A DNA stretch of 64,000 nt from Sporomusaceae bacterium. GTDB lineage: Bacteria > Bacillota_C > Negativicutes > Sporomusales_B > UBA7701. Below, in pieces: positions 44,500-53,540 of the stretch (position 1 is the first letter of the stretch; each line of letters starts with the position of its first letter). The notes under the pieces were generated by a model. It saw only the letters and a program-made list of their open reading frames with translations, had not been told where the DNA came from and did not search any database. Made by a program: the position numbers and the translations under genes. Where the stretch lies: assembly GCA_022839045.1 (NCBI GenBank), contig JALHDI010000001.1, positions 1-64,000 on the forward strand, given 5' to 3'.

Positions 44500-45510
44500 C
44501 TACTTATTAGCGTTGACTATCTTGTTGTAAAGGTCCTTGCCCAGTTTGTCGGCAAATTCGCCGTGAGCTGTCTTGGCACGTTTGATAAATTCGGTTTTAT
44601 CCGGTTTGGTAATCGTAACGCCTTTATCCTGCAACGTTTTGAGGTCGCGGGCCTCTTCCTCGGCGACGGCTTTATTCTGCCATTCGGTAACTTCTTTAGC
44701 CGCTTCCTGCAAGGCCTTTTGTTGATCTGGCGTCAGTTTGTTATAGGTTTTGTCGCTGACCAGCATCATGACGTAACCGTAAACGTGATCGGTCAGGGCA
44801 ACACACTTATTGACTTCCTCGATCTTAGCCGAGAGGATGTTGGAGAACGGGTTTTCCTGGGCGTCGATCGTGCCCTGCTGCAGACCGGTATAGACTTCGC
44901 CCCAGGCCATCGGCGTGGGGTTTGCCCCCATGGCCTTCCAGGTGGCAACCATCGGCGGGATTTCCGGAACGCGGATCTTCAGGCCTTGTATGTCGTCAAT
45001 CGTGTTGACCGGTTTTTTGGTGGTTAGCTGCCGGGGGCTTCTTTCCCAGAACTGCAGACAGACCAGGCCGGCCGTCTTGCGCATCCCCTGCTTGAGTTCA
45101 TCGCCCACCGGTCCGTATATAACCTTGCGGAGATGGTCCTGACTTTCAAAGAGGTACGGCAGTTCGAGCAACTGGATGGGCGGATAGAAATTGCCCACGA
45201 CGCCGGCCACCAGCGCCATGTCGATGGAGCCCATCTGCATTCCTTCGGTCAGGTCCCGGTCGTTACCGAGTTGGTTATTGGCATAAATCCTGATCTTTAC
45301 GGAGCCGTTGGTTTTCTTGTCCACAAGCTCGGCAAACTTTTCCGAGGCCCGGTGCCAAACATGTTTCTCATCCAGAACATGGCCGAATTTCAGGATCACC
45401 GTTTTTTTGCCCGCGTCCGCCGCCTTCTTTTCGCCGCCGCCGCCGCAGCCAGCGACCACGAGCGAGACGGCCAGAAGCGCGCACACCATTCCGACAAGCA
45501 ACTTTTTCAC
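44500..45510 (-). CDS. TRAP transporter substrate-binding lipoprotein (DctP)
   Basis: A 336-residue binding protein. Starting at the GTG at 45510, the signal KKLLVGMVCALLAVSLVVAG ends in the lipobox VAGC followed by GGGGEKKA. The mature domain has LKFGHVLDEKHVWHRASEKF, the anion-clamp arginine in GLKIRVPEIPPMVATWKAMG near 165-180, and [30 protein letters not shown] lies at a suitable distance for this GTG rather than for one nine bases earlier. Substrate unknown; it must be an organic anion such as a sugar acid or sulfonate. Confidence 0.9.
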   Translation of the reverse strand: MKKLLVGMVCALLAVSLVVAGCGGGGEKKAADAGKKTVILKFGHVLDEKHVWHRASEKFAELVDKKTNGSVKIRIYANNQLGNDRDLTEGMQMGSIDMALVAGVVGNFYPPIQLLELPYLFESQDHLRKVIYGPVGDELKQGMRKTAGLVCLQFWERSPRQLTTKKPVNTIDDIQGLKIRVPEIPPMVATWKAMGANPTPMAWGEVYTGLQQGTIDAQENPFSNILSAKIEEVNKCVALTDHVYGYVMMLVSDKTYNKLTPDQQKALQEAAKEVTEWQNKAVAEEEARDLKTLQDKGVTITKPDKTEFIKRAKTAHGEFADKLGKDLYNKIVNANK

Positions 45511-45571
45511 GCAATCCACCCTTCCAAAAACTTTTTTTGGGACGCTCTATCTAAAAGATTCGGGCAGAAGG

Positions 45572-46594
45572 TCAGACATAAAGCATTACCTTGACCGAAT
45601 CTTCTTTCTTCTGGTCGAGCAGTTCCAGCCCCACCTGCGCCTCTGCCAGCGGATAACGCTGGGTGATGAATTTCTGGAAATCGATTTCACCCAAGGCCAA
45701 AAAATCGACCGCCTGTTTGAAATCGTCCAGCGTGTAAGTTCGTGATCCCTTTACAGCCATCTCCCAGAAGACGATGGGATAGGAGTTGGCCGTCATCGGC
45801 TTGGTTATCATCGACAGGTAGATGATATCCCCTTTGGGCCGGACAGACTCGATGGCCTGATCGATTATATTGGGGGCGCCCGCCGCGATCACCACCGCGT
45901 CGGCTTTGTCGCCGCCGAAGGTTTCCGCCATCGCGGCGGCCAAGTCTTCGGTCAGGACGTTTACCGTTTTCGCCACCCCTGCCGACGCCGCCATTTGCAG
46001 ATTGTAATCGAGCGCGTCGGTGGCCAATACCTTGCGGAAGCCGAGCGACGGGGCAACGGCCGCCATCAGAAGGCCGATCGTGCCCGAGCCCAGGATAACG
46101 AGGTTGTTCCGATTCTCGGGTGAAATCTTGTTGAGAGCGTGCACGGCGACCGCCAGCGGTTCGGCCAGGGCACCCTGGTCGTACGTTACGTTGTCCGGCA
46201 GTTTTAAGACAACCTTTTCGGGGGCATTGAAAAATTCGACAAATGTCCCGACCCATCCCCCCACTCCAGGCACTTTGCTGTCGGGGCAAATGTTTGAATA
46301 TCCCGCGCGGCAGTGTCGGCATTTACCGCAGCCCACCTGCGGCATGACCGTCACCCGGTCGCCCACCTTTACCGTCCGAACCTTACTGCCGATCTCCACG
46401 ACGTCCCCGGCCAATTCGTGCCCCAGAATCACCGGCGGCTTGCGGAAAGCGTGGGCTCCACGGAAAGCGTGGAGGTCCGAACCGCAAATGCCGGTCGATC
46501 TTACCTTGATCAATACCTCGTCGTCGGCCACTTTCGGCGGCTCGATATCTCTGACTGCGGTTTGCATATTCGCCTCAAGATATACTGCTTTCAT
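45572..46594 (-). CDS. Zinc-dependent medium-chain alcohol dehydrogenase
   Basis: A 340-residue MDR-family dehydrogenase of the sorbitol/threonine dehydrogenase type. Catalytic zinc ligands are in STGICGSDLHAFRG and GHELAGDVVEIGSKV; the structural zinc cysteines are in VGCGKCRHCRAGYSNICPD; the Rossmann motif is VILGSGTIGLLMAAVAPSLG near 170. It oxidises a polyol or reduces an aldehyde or ketone. Its position between transketolase pair 2 and the TRAP genes would suit either sugar-alcohol oxidation or reduction of a transketolase product such as sulfoacetaldehyde to isethionate; the latter is only a hypothesis. Confidence 0.88.
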   Translation of the reverse strand: MKAVYLEANMQTAVRDIEPPKVADDEVLIKVRSTGICGSDLHAFRGAHAFRKPPVILGHELAGDVVEIGSKVRTVKVGDRVTVMPQVGCGKCRHCRAGYSNICPDSKVPGVGGWVGTFVEFFNAPEKVVLKLPDNVTYDQGALAEPLAVAVHALNKISPENRNNLVILGSGTIGLLMAAVAPSLGFRKVLATDALDYNLQMAASAGVAKTVNVLTEDLAAAMAETFGGDKADAVVIAAGAPNIIDQAIESVRPKGDIIYLSMITKPMTANSYPIVFWEMAVKGSRTYTLDDFKQAVDFLALGEIDFQKFITQRYPLAEAQVGLELLDQKKEDSVKVMLYV

Positions 46595-46637
46595 TACGCA
46601 TCAGCTCCTAAATCCTAAAGTTAGCCAGGCGGCCCAC

Positions 46638-47585
46638 TCATTTGCTGGCGACCACTTCGATTACCTTGTCGACAATGTGCTGGACCGACATCCCGTACTT
46701 ATCGAGCAATTCCTCATGGTGCCCCGACTCGGCGAAGACGTCGCTTATCCCGATAAAGCCCATGGGCACCGGCCGTTTCTGAACGATCACCTCGGCAACC
46801 GCGCTGCCCAGGCCGCCGATGACGTTGTGTTCCTCCGCGGTGATTATTGCCCCGGTCTGCTCGACCGCTTCCAGGATACTATCCACGTCCAGCGGTTTTA
46901 CGCAGGGCATTTCGATAAGTTTCACGTCATAGCCCTTGGCCGCGAGAATTTTTTCGGCCTCCTGAACCCGGCCGACCATGACGCCGTTGCAGACGATCGT
47001 CGCGTCCTTGCCGCCGCTTTTGAGGATATTGGCCTTGCCTATTTGAAATTTATAGTTTTCGTCGAATACTTTCGGAACGGCGTAGCGTCCCAGCCGGATG
47101 TAGGCAGGACCGTAGTGTCTGGCGACCTCGGCGACGATTACCTCGGTAGAGGCGGCGTCGGCGGGAACCACCACGGTCATGTTGGGAATGCACCGCATCA
47201 TGGCGATGTCTTCCGTGCCCTGATGGGTGACGCCCTCGTAGGTGCCTGCCAGGCCGCCCATGCCGCCGGCGATTTTGACGTTCAGATTCGGATAGGCGAC
47301 GAAAGTCCGCACCTGCTCGCAGGCCCTCATGCAGGTGAAAACGGAATAGGTGGTCGCGAATACCAGGTCGCCAACGGCGGCGGCCCCCGCGGCGGCGGTC
47401 ATCATGTTCTGCTCGGCGATGCCGACATCGATTACTCTTTCCGGGTATTTCTTGGCCATTTGGCTGAGCCCCATGGATTTGGCCGTGTCGGCAGAGAAGG
47501 CCAGCATATTATGGTTTGCTTCGGCAATGCGAAGTACGGCGTTGCCAAAGGCATCCCTGGTGGATATCTCGTCCATCACGGGCAT
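46638..47585 (-). CDS. Split transketolase, C-terminal subunit (pair 2)
   Basis: A 315-residue protein with the transketolase pyrimidine-binding domain: STRDAFGNAVLRIAEANHNM, VIDVGIAEQNMMTAAAGAAA, GMGGLAGTYEGVTHQGTEDI, AMMRCIPNMTVVVPADAAST, and the C-terminal domain ending with GAIITAEEHNVIGGLGSAVA. The start is the ATG at 47585 (MPVMDEISTRD); it follows a GGGGGACC, and the upstream open frame overlaps the neighbouring gene in reverse composition. Pairs with the N-terminal subunit at 47599-48420. Confidence 0.9.
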   Translation of the reverse strand: MPVMDEISTRDAFGNAVLRIAEANHNMLAFSADTAKSMGLSQMAKKYPERVIDVGIAEQNMMTAAAGAAAVGDLVFATTYSVFTCMRACEQVRTFVAYPNLNVKIAGGMGGLAGTYEGVTHQGTEDIAMMRCIPNMTVVVPADAASTEVIVAEVARHYGPAYIRLGRYAVPKVFDENYKFQIGKANILKSGGKDATIVCNGVMVGRVQEAEKILAAKGYDVKLIEMPCVKPLDVDSILEAVEQTGAIITAEEHNVIGGLGSAVAEVIVQKRPVPMGFIGISDVFAESGHHEELLDKYGMSVQHIVDKVIEVVASK

Positions 47586-47598
47586 GTTCGGTCCCCCC

Positions 47599-48420
47599 CT
47601 AAAAGTTGCATAGTTCCTTGCAGGCCTGGGTATATTGGTCTGCCGCCGGCGTTTTCTGGTGCCAGGAGTTGTCGTTTTCCATGTAGCTGACACCTTTGCC
47701 CTTGATGGCATGGGCGATTATCACAGTCGGTTTGCCGATGGACATGCGGGCTATTTCCAGCTTGTTCACTATGTCGGCCAGATTGTGGGCGTTCATTTCC
47801 AGCACCCGCCAGTTGAAGGCTTTCCACTTGTCAACCAGCGGGTCGAGGGGCATGATCTCGTCAGTACAGCCGCCGCTCTGGAAGTGATTGTTGTCCACGA
47901 TGGCGATCAGGTTGTCGGTCTTAAGCCGAGGTGCGGACAGAGCCGCTTCCCACACCATTCCTTCCTGGATTTCGCCGTCGCCGAGAATGACGTACACTTT
48001 GCTGTTGACCTTCCTGAGCTTCAGCGCGATCGCCATGCCGAGGCCGGCGGAAAGACCGTGGCCCAGCGAGCCGCTCGTCATGTCGATGCCGGGCGTTTTG
48101 TTCAGGTCGGGGTGGCCCTGCAGCTTGGAGCCAAGTTTCCGGAAGGTGTATAACAGTTCCCGGTCGAAGAAGCCTCTTTCCGCCAGAGCGGCGTAAACCG
48201 CGGGGCAAGCGTGCCCCTTCGACAGAATCAGGCGGTCCCGTTCTTCCCACTTTGGCTCGTCCGGCCTTATGTTCATTATCTTGAAGTACAGGGCGGTTAC
48301 TATGTCGGTGCAGGACAAGGCCGGACCGGGATGTCCCGGGCCCCCTTTGCAGATCATGTCGATGATATCGAAGCGTATTTTTTGCGCCGTTTTTTCCAGC
48401 CGGCAGATTTCATTTTCCAT
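47599..48420 (-). CDS. Split transketolase, N-terminal subunit (pair 2)
   Basis: A 273-residue TPP-binding subunit. GGPGHPGPALSCTDIVTALY, LILSKGHACPAVYAALAERG, SLGHGLSAGLGMAIALKLRK, GDGEIQEGMVWEAALSAPRL with AIVDNNHFQSGG, and KGKGVSYMENDNSWHQKTP are all present. Start ATG at 48420 behind GGAGG. It resembles pair 1 more than pair 3 (GPALS motif, NDNSWH end), suggesting that pairs 1 and 2 arose by duplication in this operon or its ancestor. Confidence 0.9.
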   Translation of the reverse strand: MENEICRLEKTAQKIRFDIIDMICKGGPGHPGPALSCTDIVTALYFKIMNIRPDEPKWEERDRLILSKGHACPAVYAALAERGFFDRELLYTFRKLGSKLQGHPDLNKTPGIDMTSGSLGHGLSAGLGMAIALKLRKVNSKVYVILGDGEIQEGMVWEAALSAPRLKTDNLIAIVDNNHFQSGGCTDEIMPLDPLVDKWKAFNWRVLEMNAHNLADIVNKLEIARMSIGKPTVIIAHAIKGKGVSYMENDNSWHQKTPAADQYTQACKELCNF

Positions 48421-48486
48421 GCTCTTACCTCCATTCGCATGCAACCGTCGGGCACCGCAAACCGCGATGCAACCCCGCAACCCCGG

Positions 48487-49446
48487 CTAGGATGCGCGCC
48501 TGTTGCTTTTGGCCAGCGCGGCGCGCGCGGCCGCGATAATGTCCGCAACCCCCATCCGGTAGCAGTCCAGCAAGGCTTCGGCCGGCCCCGATTCGGGGAA
48601 TATGTCTTGCAGGCCCAGCCGTACCAGCGCGGCCGGCGCCCGTTCGGCGATGACCTCGGCGACGGCGCTGCCCAGGCCGCCGATGACGTTGTGGTCCTCG
48701 ACGGTGACGACGGCCCCGGTAGCGCCGGCGACCGCCGCGACGGCCCCGACGTCGAGCGGTTTCAGGGTATGCACTTCCAGGACGGTGGCGCGGACGCCCT
48801 CGTCTTTGAGTTTTTCCGCCGCGCTGAGGACGCGGTTTAGTACAAAGCCGTTGGCGATAAGGGCGACGTCGCTGCCGTATTCGACAATTCTCCGGGCTTT
48901 GCCCAGCTCGAAGACGGATTCTCCCTTGAACACTACCGGCTCGCGCCCGTTGCCCACCCGCAGGAAGGCCGGACCGTCCAGTTTGGCGATGGCCGCCGTC
49001 GCCTGGTAAACCTGCGAGGCGTCGGCCGGCACAACGATGGTCATGCCGGGGATGCTGCGGAGGATGCCGAGGTCTTCGAAGAACTGATGGGTCACGCCTT
49101 CCCGCTCGCCGCCAAAAATCCCGCCGTTCGCGCCGATCATCTTGACGTTGAGATGCGGGTAAGCTACAAAGGTCCGGACTTGTTCACAGGCCCGCATGGT
49201 TATGAAGCCGGCATAGGTGGCGACGAAGGGAACAAGCCCGCAGCTGGCGAGGCCGGCGGCACAGCCTACGGCGTTCTGTTCGGCGATACCCATCTCAAAA
49301 AAGCGCTCCGGGTATTGTTCGGCGAACCCCGTTACTCGCATGGCTTTCATGGAGTCGGGAGAAATGAGGACATAGCGGGGGTCGGCCGCCGCCAGTTCCA
49401 TGAGGGCGGCCGCGAAGGCTTCCCTTGTTCCGTTATAGTCAGTCAT
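48487..49446 (-). CDS. Split transketolase, C-terminal subunit (pair 1)
   Basis: A 319-residue transketolase C-terminal half: TREAFAAALMELAAADPRYV, FFEMGIAEQNAVGCAAGLAS, GANGGIFGGEREGVTHQFFE and DLGILRSIPGMTIVVPADAS, ending with VVTVEDHNVIGGLGSAVAEV. Its start codon overlaps the stop of the N-terminal subunit by eight bases, implying tight stoichiometric translation. Substrate unknown. Confidence 0.9.
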   Translation of the reverse strand: MTDYNGTREAFAAALMELAAADPRYVLISPDSMKAMRVTGFAEQYPERFFEMGIAEQNAVGCAAGLASCGLVPFVATYAGFITMRACEQVRTFVAYPHLNVKMIGANGGIFGGEREGVTHQFFEDLGILRSIPGMTIVVPADASQVYQATAAIAKLDGPAFLRVGNGREPVVFKGESVFELGKARRIVEYGSDVALIANGFVLNRVLSAAEKLKDEGVRATVLEVHTLKPLDVGAVAAVAGATGAVVTVEDHNVIGGLGSAVAEVIAERAPAALVRLGLQDIFPESGPAEALLDCYRMGVADIIAAARAALAKSNRRAS

Positions 49447-50269
49447 TGCACATCCCTCCGAGTATTCCCATAGCTTCGCGCCATTCGTTTTCCGTGGGAA
49501 CGCGCTTGTGCCAGGAGTTGTCGCGTTCCATATAGGGGACTCCCTTGCCTTTTACGGTGCGGGCAATTATTACCGACGGGCGGCCCTTCTCCTGCCGGGC
49601 GGCAGTGACGGCGTCCAGTATCGCGGCCATGTCATGGCCGTCGATCTCTTGGCAATGCCAGCGGAAGGCCTCGAATTTGGGCCTGATCGGCAGCAAGCCG
49701 CTGACTTCGCCGACTTCGCCGCCGCTCTGGAGACCGTTGTGGTCGACGAAAACGATGAGGTTGGCGAGTTTGTGCTTCACCGCAGCCATGGCCGCTTCCC
49801 AGATGATGCCTTCCTGCAGTTCGCCGTCGCCGGTGATTACGTAGGTGGTGTAGTCGAGGTCCCGGTATCTGGCGGCCAGGGCCATGCCCATGCCGATCGA
49901 TATGCCGTGGCCGAGCGAACCGGTGGTCATGTCAATGCCGGGAGTTTTCTTCATGCAGGGATGGCCCTGCAGGCAGGAGCCAAGCTGCCGCAGGGTGGGG
50001 AGCTCGTCGGGGGAGAAGTAGCCCAGCCGGGCGAGAGCGGCGTAAACGACCGGGCAAGCGTGTCCTTTGGAGAGGATGAAACGGTCGCGGTTTTCCCAGG
50101 CGGGGTTTTGAGGATCGAGCTTCATGACCCCGAAGAAGAGGGCGGCGACGATGTCGGCCGCCGACAAAGCCGGGCCGGGATGCCCGTCTTTAGCCTTATA
50201 AACCATATCGACGACATCGCGGCGCAGGCTGCGGGCGACCGCAGCAAGAGCGACTGGATCATTTTTCAT
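49439..50269 (-). CDS. Split transketolase, N-terminal subunit (pair 1)
   Basis: A 276-residue TPP-binding half: AKDGHPGPALSAADIVAALF near 25-44, FILSKGHACPVVYAALARLG, SLGHGISIGMGMALAARYRD, the TPP/Mg motif GDGELQEGIIWEAAMAAVKH with VFVDHNGLQSGG (H in place of the first N of NN), and KGKGVPYMERDNSWHKRVPT. Its start overlaps the stop of the racemase-like gene by four bases. The H substitution at the second TPP motif is also seen in some authentic transketolases. Confidence 0.9.
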   Translation of the reverse strand: MKNDPVALAAVARSLRRDVVDMVYKAKDGHPGPALSAADIVAALFFGVMKLDPQNPAWENRDRFILSKGHACPVVYAALARLGYFSPDELPTLRQLGSCLQGHPCMKKTPGIDMTTGSLGHGISIGMGMALAARYRDLDYTTYVITGDGELQEGIIWEAAMAAVKHKLANLIVFVDHNGLQSGGEVGEVSGLLPIRPKFEAFRWHCQEIDGHDMAAILDAVTAARQEKGRPSVIIARTVKGKGVPYMERDNSWHKRVPTENEWREAMGILGGMCND

Positions 50270-50931
50270 TTCAAGGCCCCCTTTAACATATCACGTACAG
50301 CTTCAACGGCCGGACGCGGACCGGCCAGCACCGGTCTGCCGGTTTCCGCGGCCAGGGTATCGCCCAGCCTTGCCAGCGACCCCTCGGCGAGAACGATGAC
50401 ATCCACCTGGCCGGCGATGGCTTTTGCCTCCCGCCGGATGATGGCGTCATGCTCGTCCCGGCGGCCCGCCAGCATCGCCTGCCAGGCATTGCCGGCCAGG
50501 CTTTTGATGATTTTGACGTCCTTGTCGGCTTTCTCGGCCTGCGTCTGCGTAAGCCACGCCGTCGGGCCGAGCGTTACCGGCGAGGTGGCTATGATACCGA
50601 TGGTTTCGCCGCTTTCAACCGCCCGGGCGGTCATTGCGTCGCCGATTTTTATTATCGGGACTTTGGCGATGCGCCGGCCGATATCGGCCACATAGTCGAC
50701 CGACGGGCAGGTGCTGAGAATGATGTCGGCGCCGGCTTCTTCAGCCGCCCGGAAATAGTCGAGCATGCGCCGGGCCACGCTGCCGGTAATCTGCCCGGCA
50801 CCGGCAATGTCGGCGATCAGGCTGTCGTCGACGATATTAATGAGACGGCAGTCAGGAACGATTTCGGCAAACAGTATCTTGATATTCTCGACGAAGTCAT
50901 GCGTTGTGTAGACCGCAACTACCGTCTTCAT
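50266..50931 (-). CDS. Asp/Glu/hydantoin-racemase superfamily protein
   Basis: A 221-residue protein of the aspartate/glutamate racemase superfamily. The first domain has DIILSTCPSVDYVADIGRRI near residues 74-93, with the first catalytic cysteine in STCPS. The second has DVIVLAEGSLARLGDTLAAE near 178, where the usual second cysteine (G-C-T or L-G-C) is replaced: the loop reads AEGSLA, without cysteine. So it is not a standard two-cysteine racemase and may be a decarboxylase-, isomerase- or maleate-isomerase-like relative, or inactive. It is the first gene of the operon, 137 bases downstream of the sigma-54 promoter. Confidence 0.75.
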   Translation of the reverse strand: MKTVVAVYTTHDFVENIKILFAEIVPDCRLINIVDDSLIADIAGAGQITGSVARRMLDYFRAAEEAGADIILSTCPSVDYVADIGRRIAKVPIIKIGDAMTARAVESGETIGIIATSPVTLGPTAWLTQTQAEKADKDVKIIKSLAGNAWQAMLAGRRDEHDAIIRREAKAIAGQVDVIVLAEGSLARLGDTLAAETGRPVLAGPRPAVEAVRDMLKGALK

Positions 50932-51068
50932 GCGCTGACCACTTTCCGCGGCCGCGTCAGCTTGTGCAATCCGCCCGACCCTCCCAAACCGTTATTTGCT
51001 TTCCTTCCCGGGAAGGTGCGATCGCTTTTATTCCCTTCCCGGAGATTTTCTTTGACCGCCATATAATT

Positions 51069-51087
51069 AAGCAAATTCTATGCCAAT
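51069..51087 (-). promoter_or_regulatory. Sigma-54 (-24/-12) promoter of the transketolase operon
   Basis: On the minus strand TTGGCATAGAATTTGCTT has GG (51083-51084) and GC (51071-51072) separated by exactly 10 bases. It is 138 bases upstream of the first gene and downstream of the gene for a sigma-54 activator, arranged just as in the isethionate operon. Confidence 0.85.
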
Positions 51088-51148
51088 TCAGAATCGCGTT
51101 GACAGTGCGGAAATTCCGCCGTTTTCCGCGGTTCGTCGCCCGGCTGTC

Positions 51149-51249
51149 AATGCATAATTGCATTAATCGCCAGCGATAACGGCTGAAAGTCTTGTAATGC
51201 CGGCAAAAACAAAATAATGCCAGAATGCATTATAATGCATTCTGGCATT
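51149..51249. promoter_or_regulatory. Candidate activator sites: AATGCAT palindromes
   Basis: AATGCATAATTGCATT (51149-51164) and a 34-base perfect palindrome (51216-51249) with AATGCATTATAATGCATT at its centre share AATGCA/TGCATT arms. They lie 62 and 130 bases upstream of the -24 element, as expected for an enhancer-binding protein. The long palindrome is also followed by T-rich sequence in the minus direction, so it may at the same time terminate the activator gene. Confidence 0.65.
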
Positions 51250-51283
51250 AAAAAAGTTACTCTTTTCACATCGGTTTGGCCGG

Positions 51284-52990
51284 CTATTTTGCCTCGGCGC
51301 TTTTATCGGCGCCGGCTTTCAGTTTCCTCAGCTTGCGAACAACGGTTGACTGGTTGATGCCCAGCTTCTCCGCCATCTGATAAGTGTTGTAACCTTTCGC
51401 CAGCAAATTGCGGAAAATTTCCCGTTCCAGCTTCTCGACCATTTCGCCGAGCGAGGCGCCTTCTTCCACCTCGTTGGGTTTCGTCTTGGTCAGCAACTGT
51501 CCCGGCAACCGGTCGACGGTTATCTGTTCGTTAGGCGAGAGAATAACCAGTTTCTCGATCATATTCTCCATTTCCCTGACGTTGCCGGGCCATTTGTATT
51601 TGACGAACAGCTTGAGCACCTGGGGGGAAAAGGTATTGAACATGCCGTATTTCTGGTTGAATTTATCGAGGAAATAATTTGCCAGGGGGATAATGTCTTT
51701 CTGCCGTTCCGCCAGGGGCGGAATCTTCAGGGAGACGACATTGAGCCGGTAAAAGAGGTCGCGACGGAATCTGCCGGCCAGCACCATTTCCTCCAGGTTG
51801 CGGTTGGTGGCGGCGATGATCCGCGAATTCATCTCGATCATCTTAACGCCGCCGAGGCGGGTGAACTGCATATCCTGCAGCACCCCGAGCAGTTTGACTT
51901 GCAGGTGCATGGGGACCTCGCCGATTTCGTCAAGAAAAACGGTGCCGCCGTCGGCTATTTCAAAAAGGCCGGGCTTGCCTGTTTTGGTGGCGCTGGTGAA
52001 CGCGCCCTTCTCGTAGCCGAACAGCTCGCTTTCCAGCAGGTTGTCGGGAATGGCCCCGCAGTTGATTTTGACAAACGGGCCGCTTTTCAATTCGCTGTTC
52101 TTGTGGATGGTCCGTGCCACTACCTCCTTGCCCACCCCCGAATCGCCAGTTATCAGAACAGTGGCGTTGGTGGGGGCGGCTTTAAGGGCAACTGAAAAAA
52201 TGTTTTTTATAGCCTGGCTTTCGGCGATTACGCCTTTAACTTCGGCCTGCTGGCTGCGCAGGTGCATAATCTCCGAGTAGTACTTTTCCGAAAGCTCCCG
52301 GGCCTGTTCGAGTTGGGACTTGATGGTGATGAGTTCGGTGATGTCACGAACGTTGGAGATTACCCGGATGATTTTGCCGTTCTCGTCAAACACCGGGCTG
52401 GCGGTGTGCAAAGTAAGTTTGCCAGACTTCAGCTTGGGCATTGTTGTCGCCGTGTCCCCGCTTTTCAGCACCTTCGCGACAACAGATTCCGAAGCGAAGC
52501 CCCGTTCGACGGTCTGCTCCATATTCAACCCCATCATTTCGGAGGCGTCGATACCAGTGATCCGGCAGTACGCTTCGTTGTATTTAATGGCTATGCCATT
52601 TCCGTCGGTTATGAAGATGCCGTCATAGGCGGACTTCATCGTGGCGTCCAATTCGCGGTAGGTTTGCTGCGCGGCTTTAAGCTCGCTGATATCGTGCCAG
52701 ACGAAGGCCGTCCCGACGAATTCGCCGTCGGCCAAAACCGGCTGGGGATTGACGGTATAGGTATTGCTCTGATAAATGACTTCGACGGTGGTAGCTTTAT
52801 CGGCGCCGGTCAGGGCAGTCTTAGCAACGTCGGGAAGATCGGTCAGGGAGATTTCTTGCGGCGCCCCCAAACGTAATTTCTCGCAGGCCGCCTTGTTGGC
52901 AAAAGTAATGACTCCTTGGCAATCGACAAAATAAACGGGATCGTCCAAGGTATCGACGATTGTCGCAAAAGTATCCTTTGTCGATTTCAC
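51284..52990 (-). CDS. Sigma-54-dependent activator with two PAS domains
   Basis: A 568-residue enhancer-binding protein. Residues about 1-115 ([20 protein letters not shown]) and 120-235 ([20 protein letters not shown]) are PAS domains. The AAA+ domain has Walker A ([14 protein letters not shown]), Walker B ([12 protein letters not shown]) and a [13 protein letters not shown] loop in which the central glycine of GAFTGA is replaced by serine. A Fis-type helix-turn-helix ends it ([20 protein letters not shown]). Predicted to activate the operon starting at 50931 from the promoter at 51069. Confidence 0.92.
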   Translation of the reverse strand: MKSTKDTFATIVDTLDDPVYFVDCQGVITFANKAACEKLRLGAPQEISLTDLPDVAKTALTGADKATTVEVIYQSNTYTVNPQPVLADGEFVGTAFVWHDISELKAAQQTYRELDATMKSAYDGIFITDGNGIAIKYNEAYCRITGIDASEMMGLNMEQTVERGFASESVVAKVLKSGDTATTMPKLKSGKLTLHTASPVFDENGKIIRVISNVRDITELITIKSQLEQARELSEKYYSEIMHLRSQQAEVKGVIAESQAIKNIFSVALKAAPTNATVLITGDSGVGKEVVARTIHKNSELKSGPFVKINCGAIPDNLLESELFGYEKGAFTSATKTGKPGLFEIADGGTVFLDEIGEVPMHLQVKLLGVLQDMQFTRLGGVKMIEMNSRIIAATNRNLEEMVLAGRFRRDLFYRLNVVSLKIPPLAERQKDIIPLANYFLDKFNQKYGMFNTFSPQVLKLFVKYKWPGNVREMENMIEKLVILSPNEQITVDRLPGQLLTKTKPNEVEEGASLGEMVEKLEREIFRNLLAKGYNTYQMAEKLGINQSTVVRKLRKLKAGADKSAEAK

Positions 52991-53084
52991 GCTTTTCGCC
53001 TCCCGTCAGCATCCCGGCCTCGGACAAGGAAAAGTTTCTGCAACAAGCGCCATTACTCCTGCCCGCCAAGTCTCAAAGTCTTAA

Positions 53085-53234
53085 TTAGCTATCGGGGCAT
53101 TCCGGGTTACCAAAGGCCAATAAAACCGCGAAGTAGCCCGCTGCATGATTCGGATCGTCCCCTTTAGCAAAACACGCTGTTTCTTTGTATTTAGTGCAAT
53201 TGCCATCGGCGCACTGCTTACATTTTTTAAAAAT
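53085..53234 (-). CDS. Possible cysteine-rich small protein without a normal start
   Basis: The minus frame encodes KCKQCADGNCTKYKETACFA followed by KGDDPNHAAGYFAVLLAFGN and PECPDS with TAA at 53085. The even codon use and five cysteines look like a real protein rather than chance. There is no ATG, GTG or TTG after an in-frame TGA at 53247-53249; only an ATT at 53234 is possible, so it is probably the remnant of a gene cut by the scar beside it. Confidence 0.35.
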   Translation of the reverse strand: MFKKCKQCADGNCTKYKETACFAKGDDPNHAAGYFAVLLAFGNPECPDS

Positions 53235-53241
53235 TGCCCTT

Positions 53242-53540
53242 CTCGATCAGCTCATCAAGAAGATTGTCGTACACCTCGCAGACCTCGATATCTACTGGAC
53301 TTTCGCCTCCATGACCCATGACTAGTGCGCAACTAACGTCATAAAGTGCCGCCCCAAAGGCAACCGCACCCCCACCGTCGAGGAAGGCCGCCTCTGCGCC
53401 CTCAACTGGCTCGCGGCTTCGTCAACCCCAAGGTCATCGTCGTCCTCAAGTACCTCATGGGCCCCGACGCGCGCATTACCCGCGACCGCGGCCGCTGGCT
53501 CGAAACCAAGTACGGCATCCCCGCTTTTCAGGCGGTATAA
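53242..53540 (+). pseudogene. Scar: serine recombinase C-terminus joined to a udg fragment
   Basis: Up to the TAG at 53323-53325 the sequence encodes LDQLIKKIVVHLADLDIYWT and FASMTHD, the best-preserved copy of the recombinase-like end (compare I-K-K-I-V of large serine recombinases). From about 53331 a udg fragment follows (NVIKCRPKGNRTPTVEEGRL, CALNWL, then after small deletions GFVNPKVIVV, KYLMGPDARITRDRGRW, KYGIPAF), corresponding to residues 84-165 of the glycosylase at 8331 with two short internal deletions. It is nonfunctional. Confidence 0.7.
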
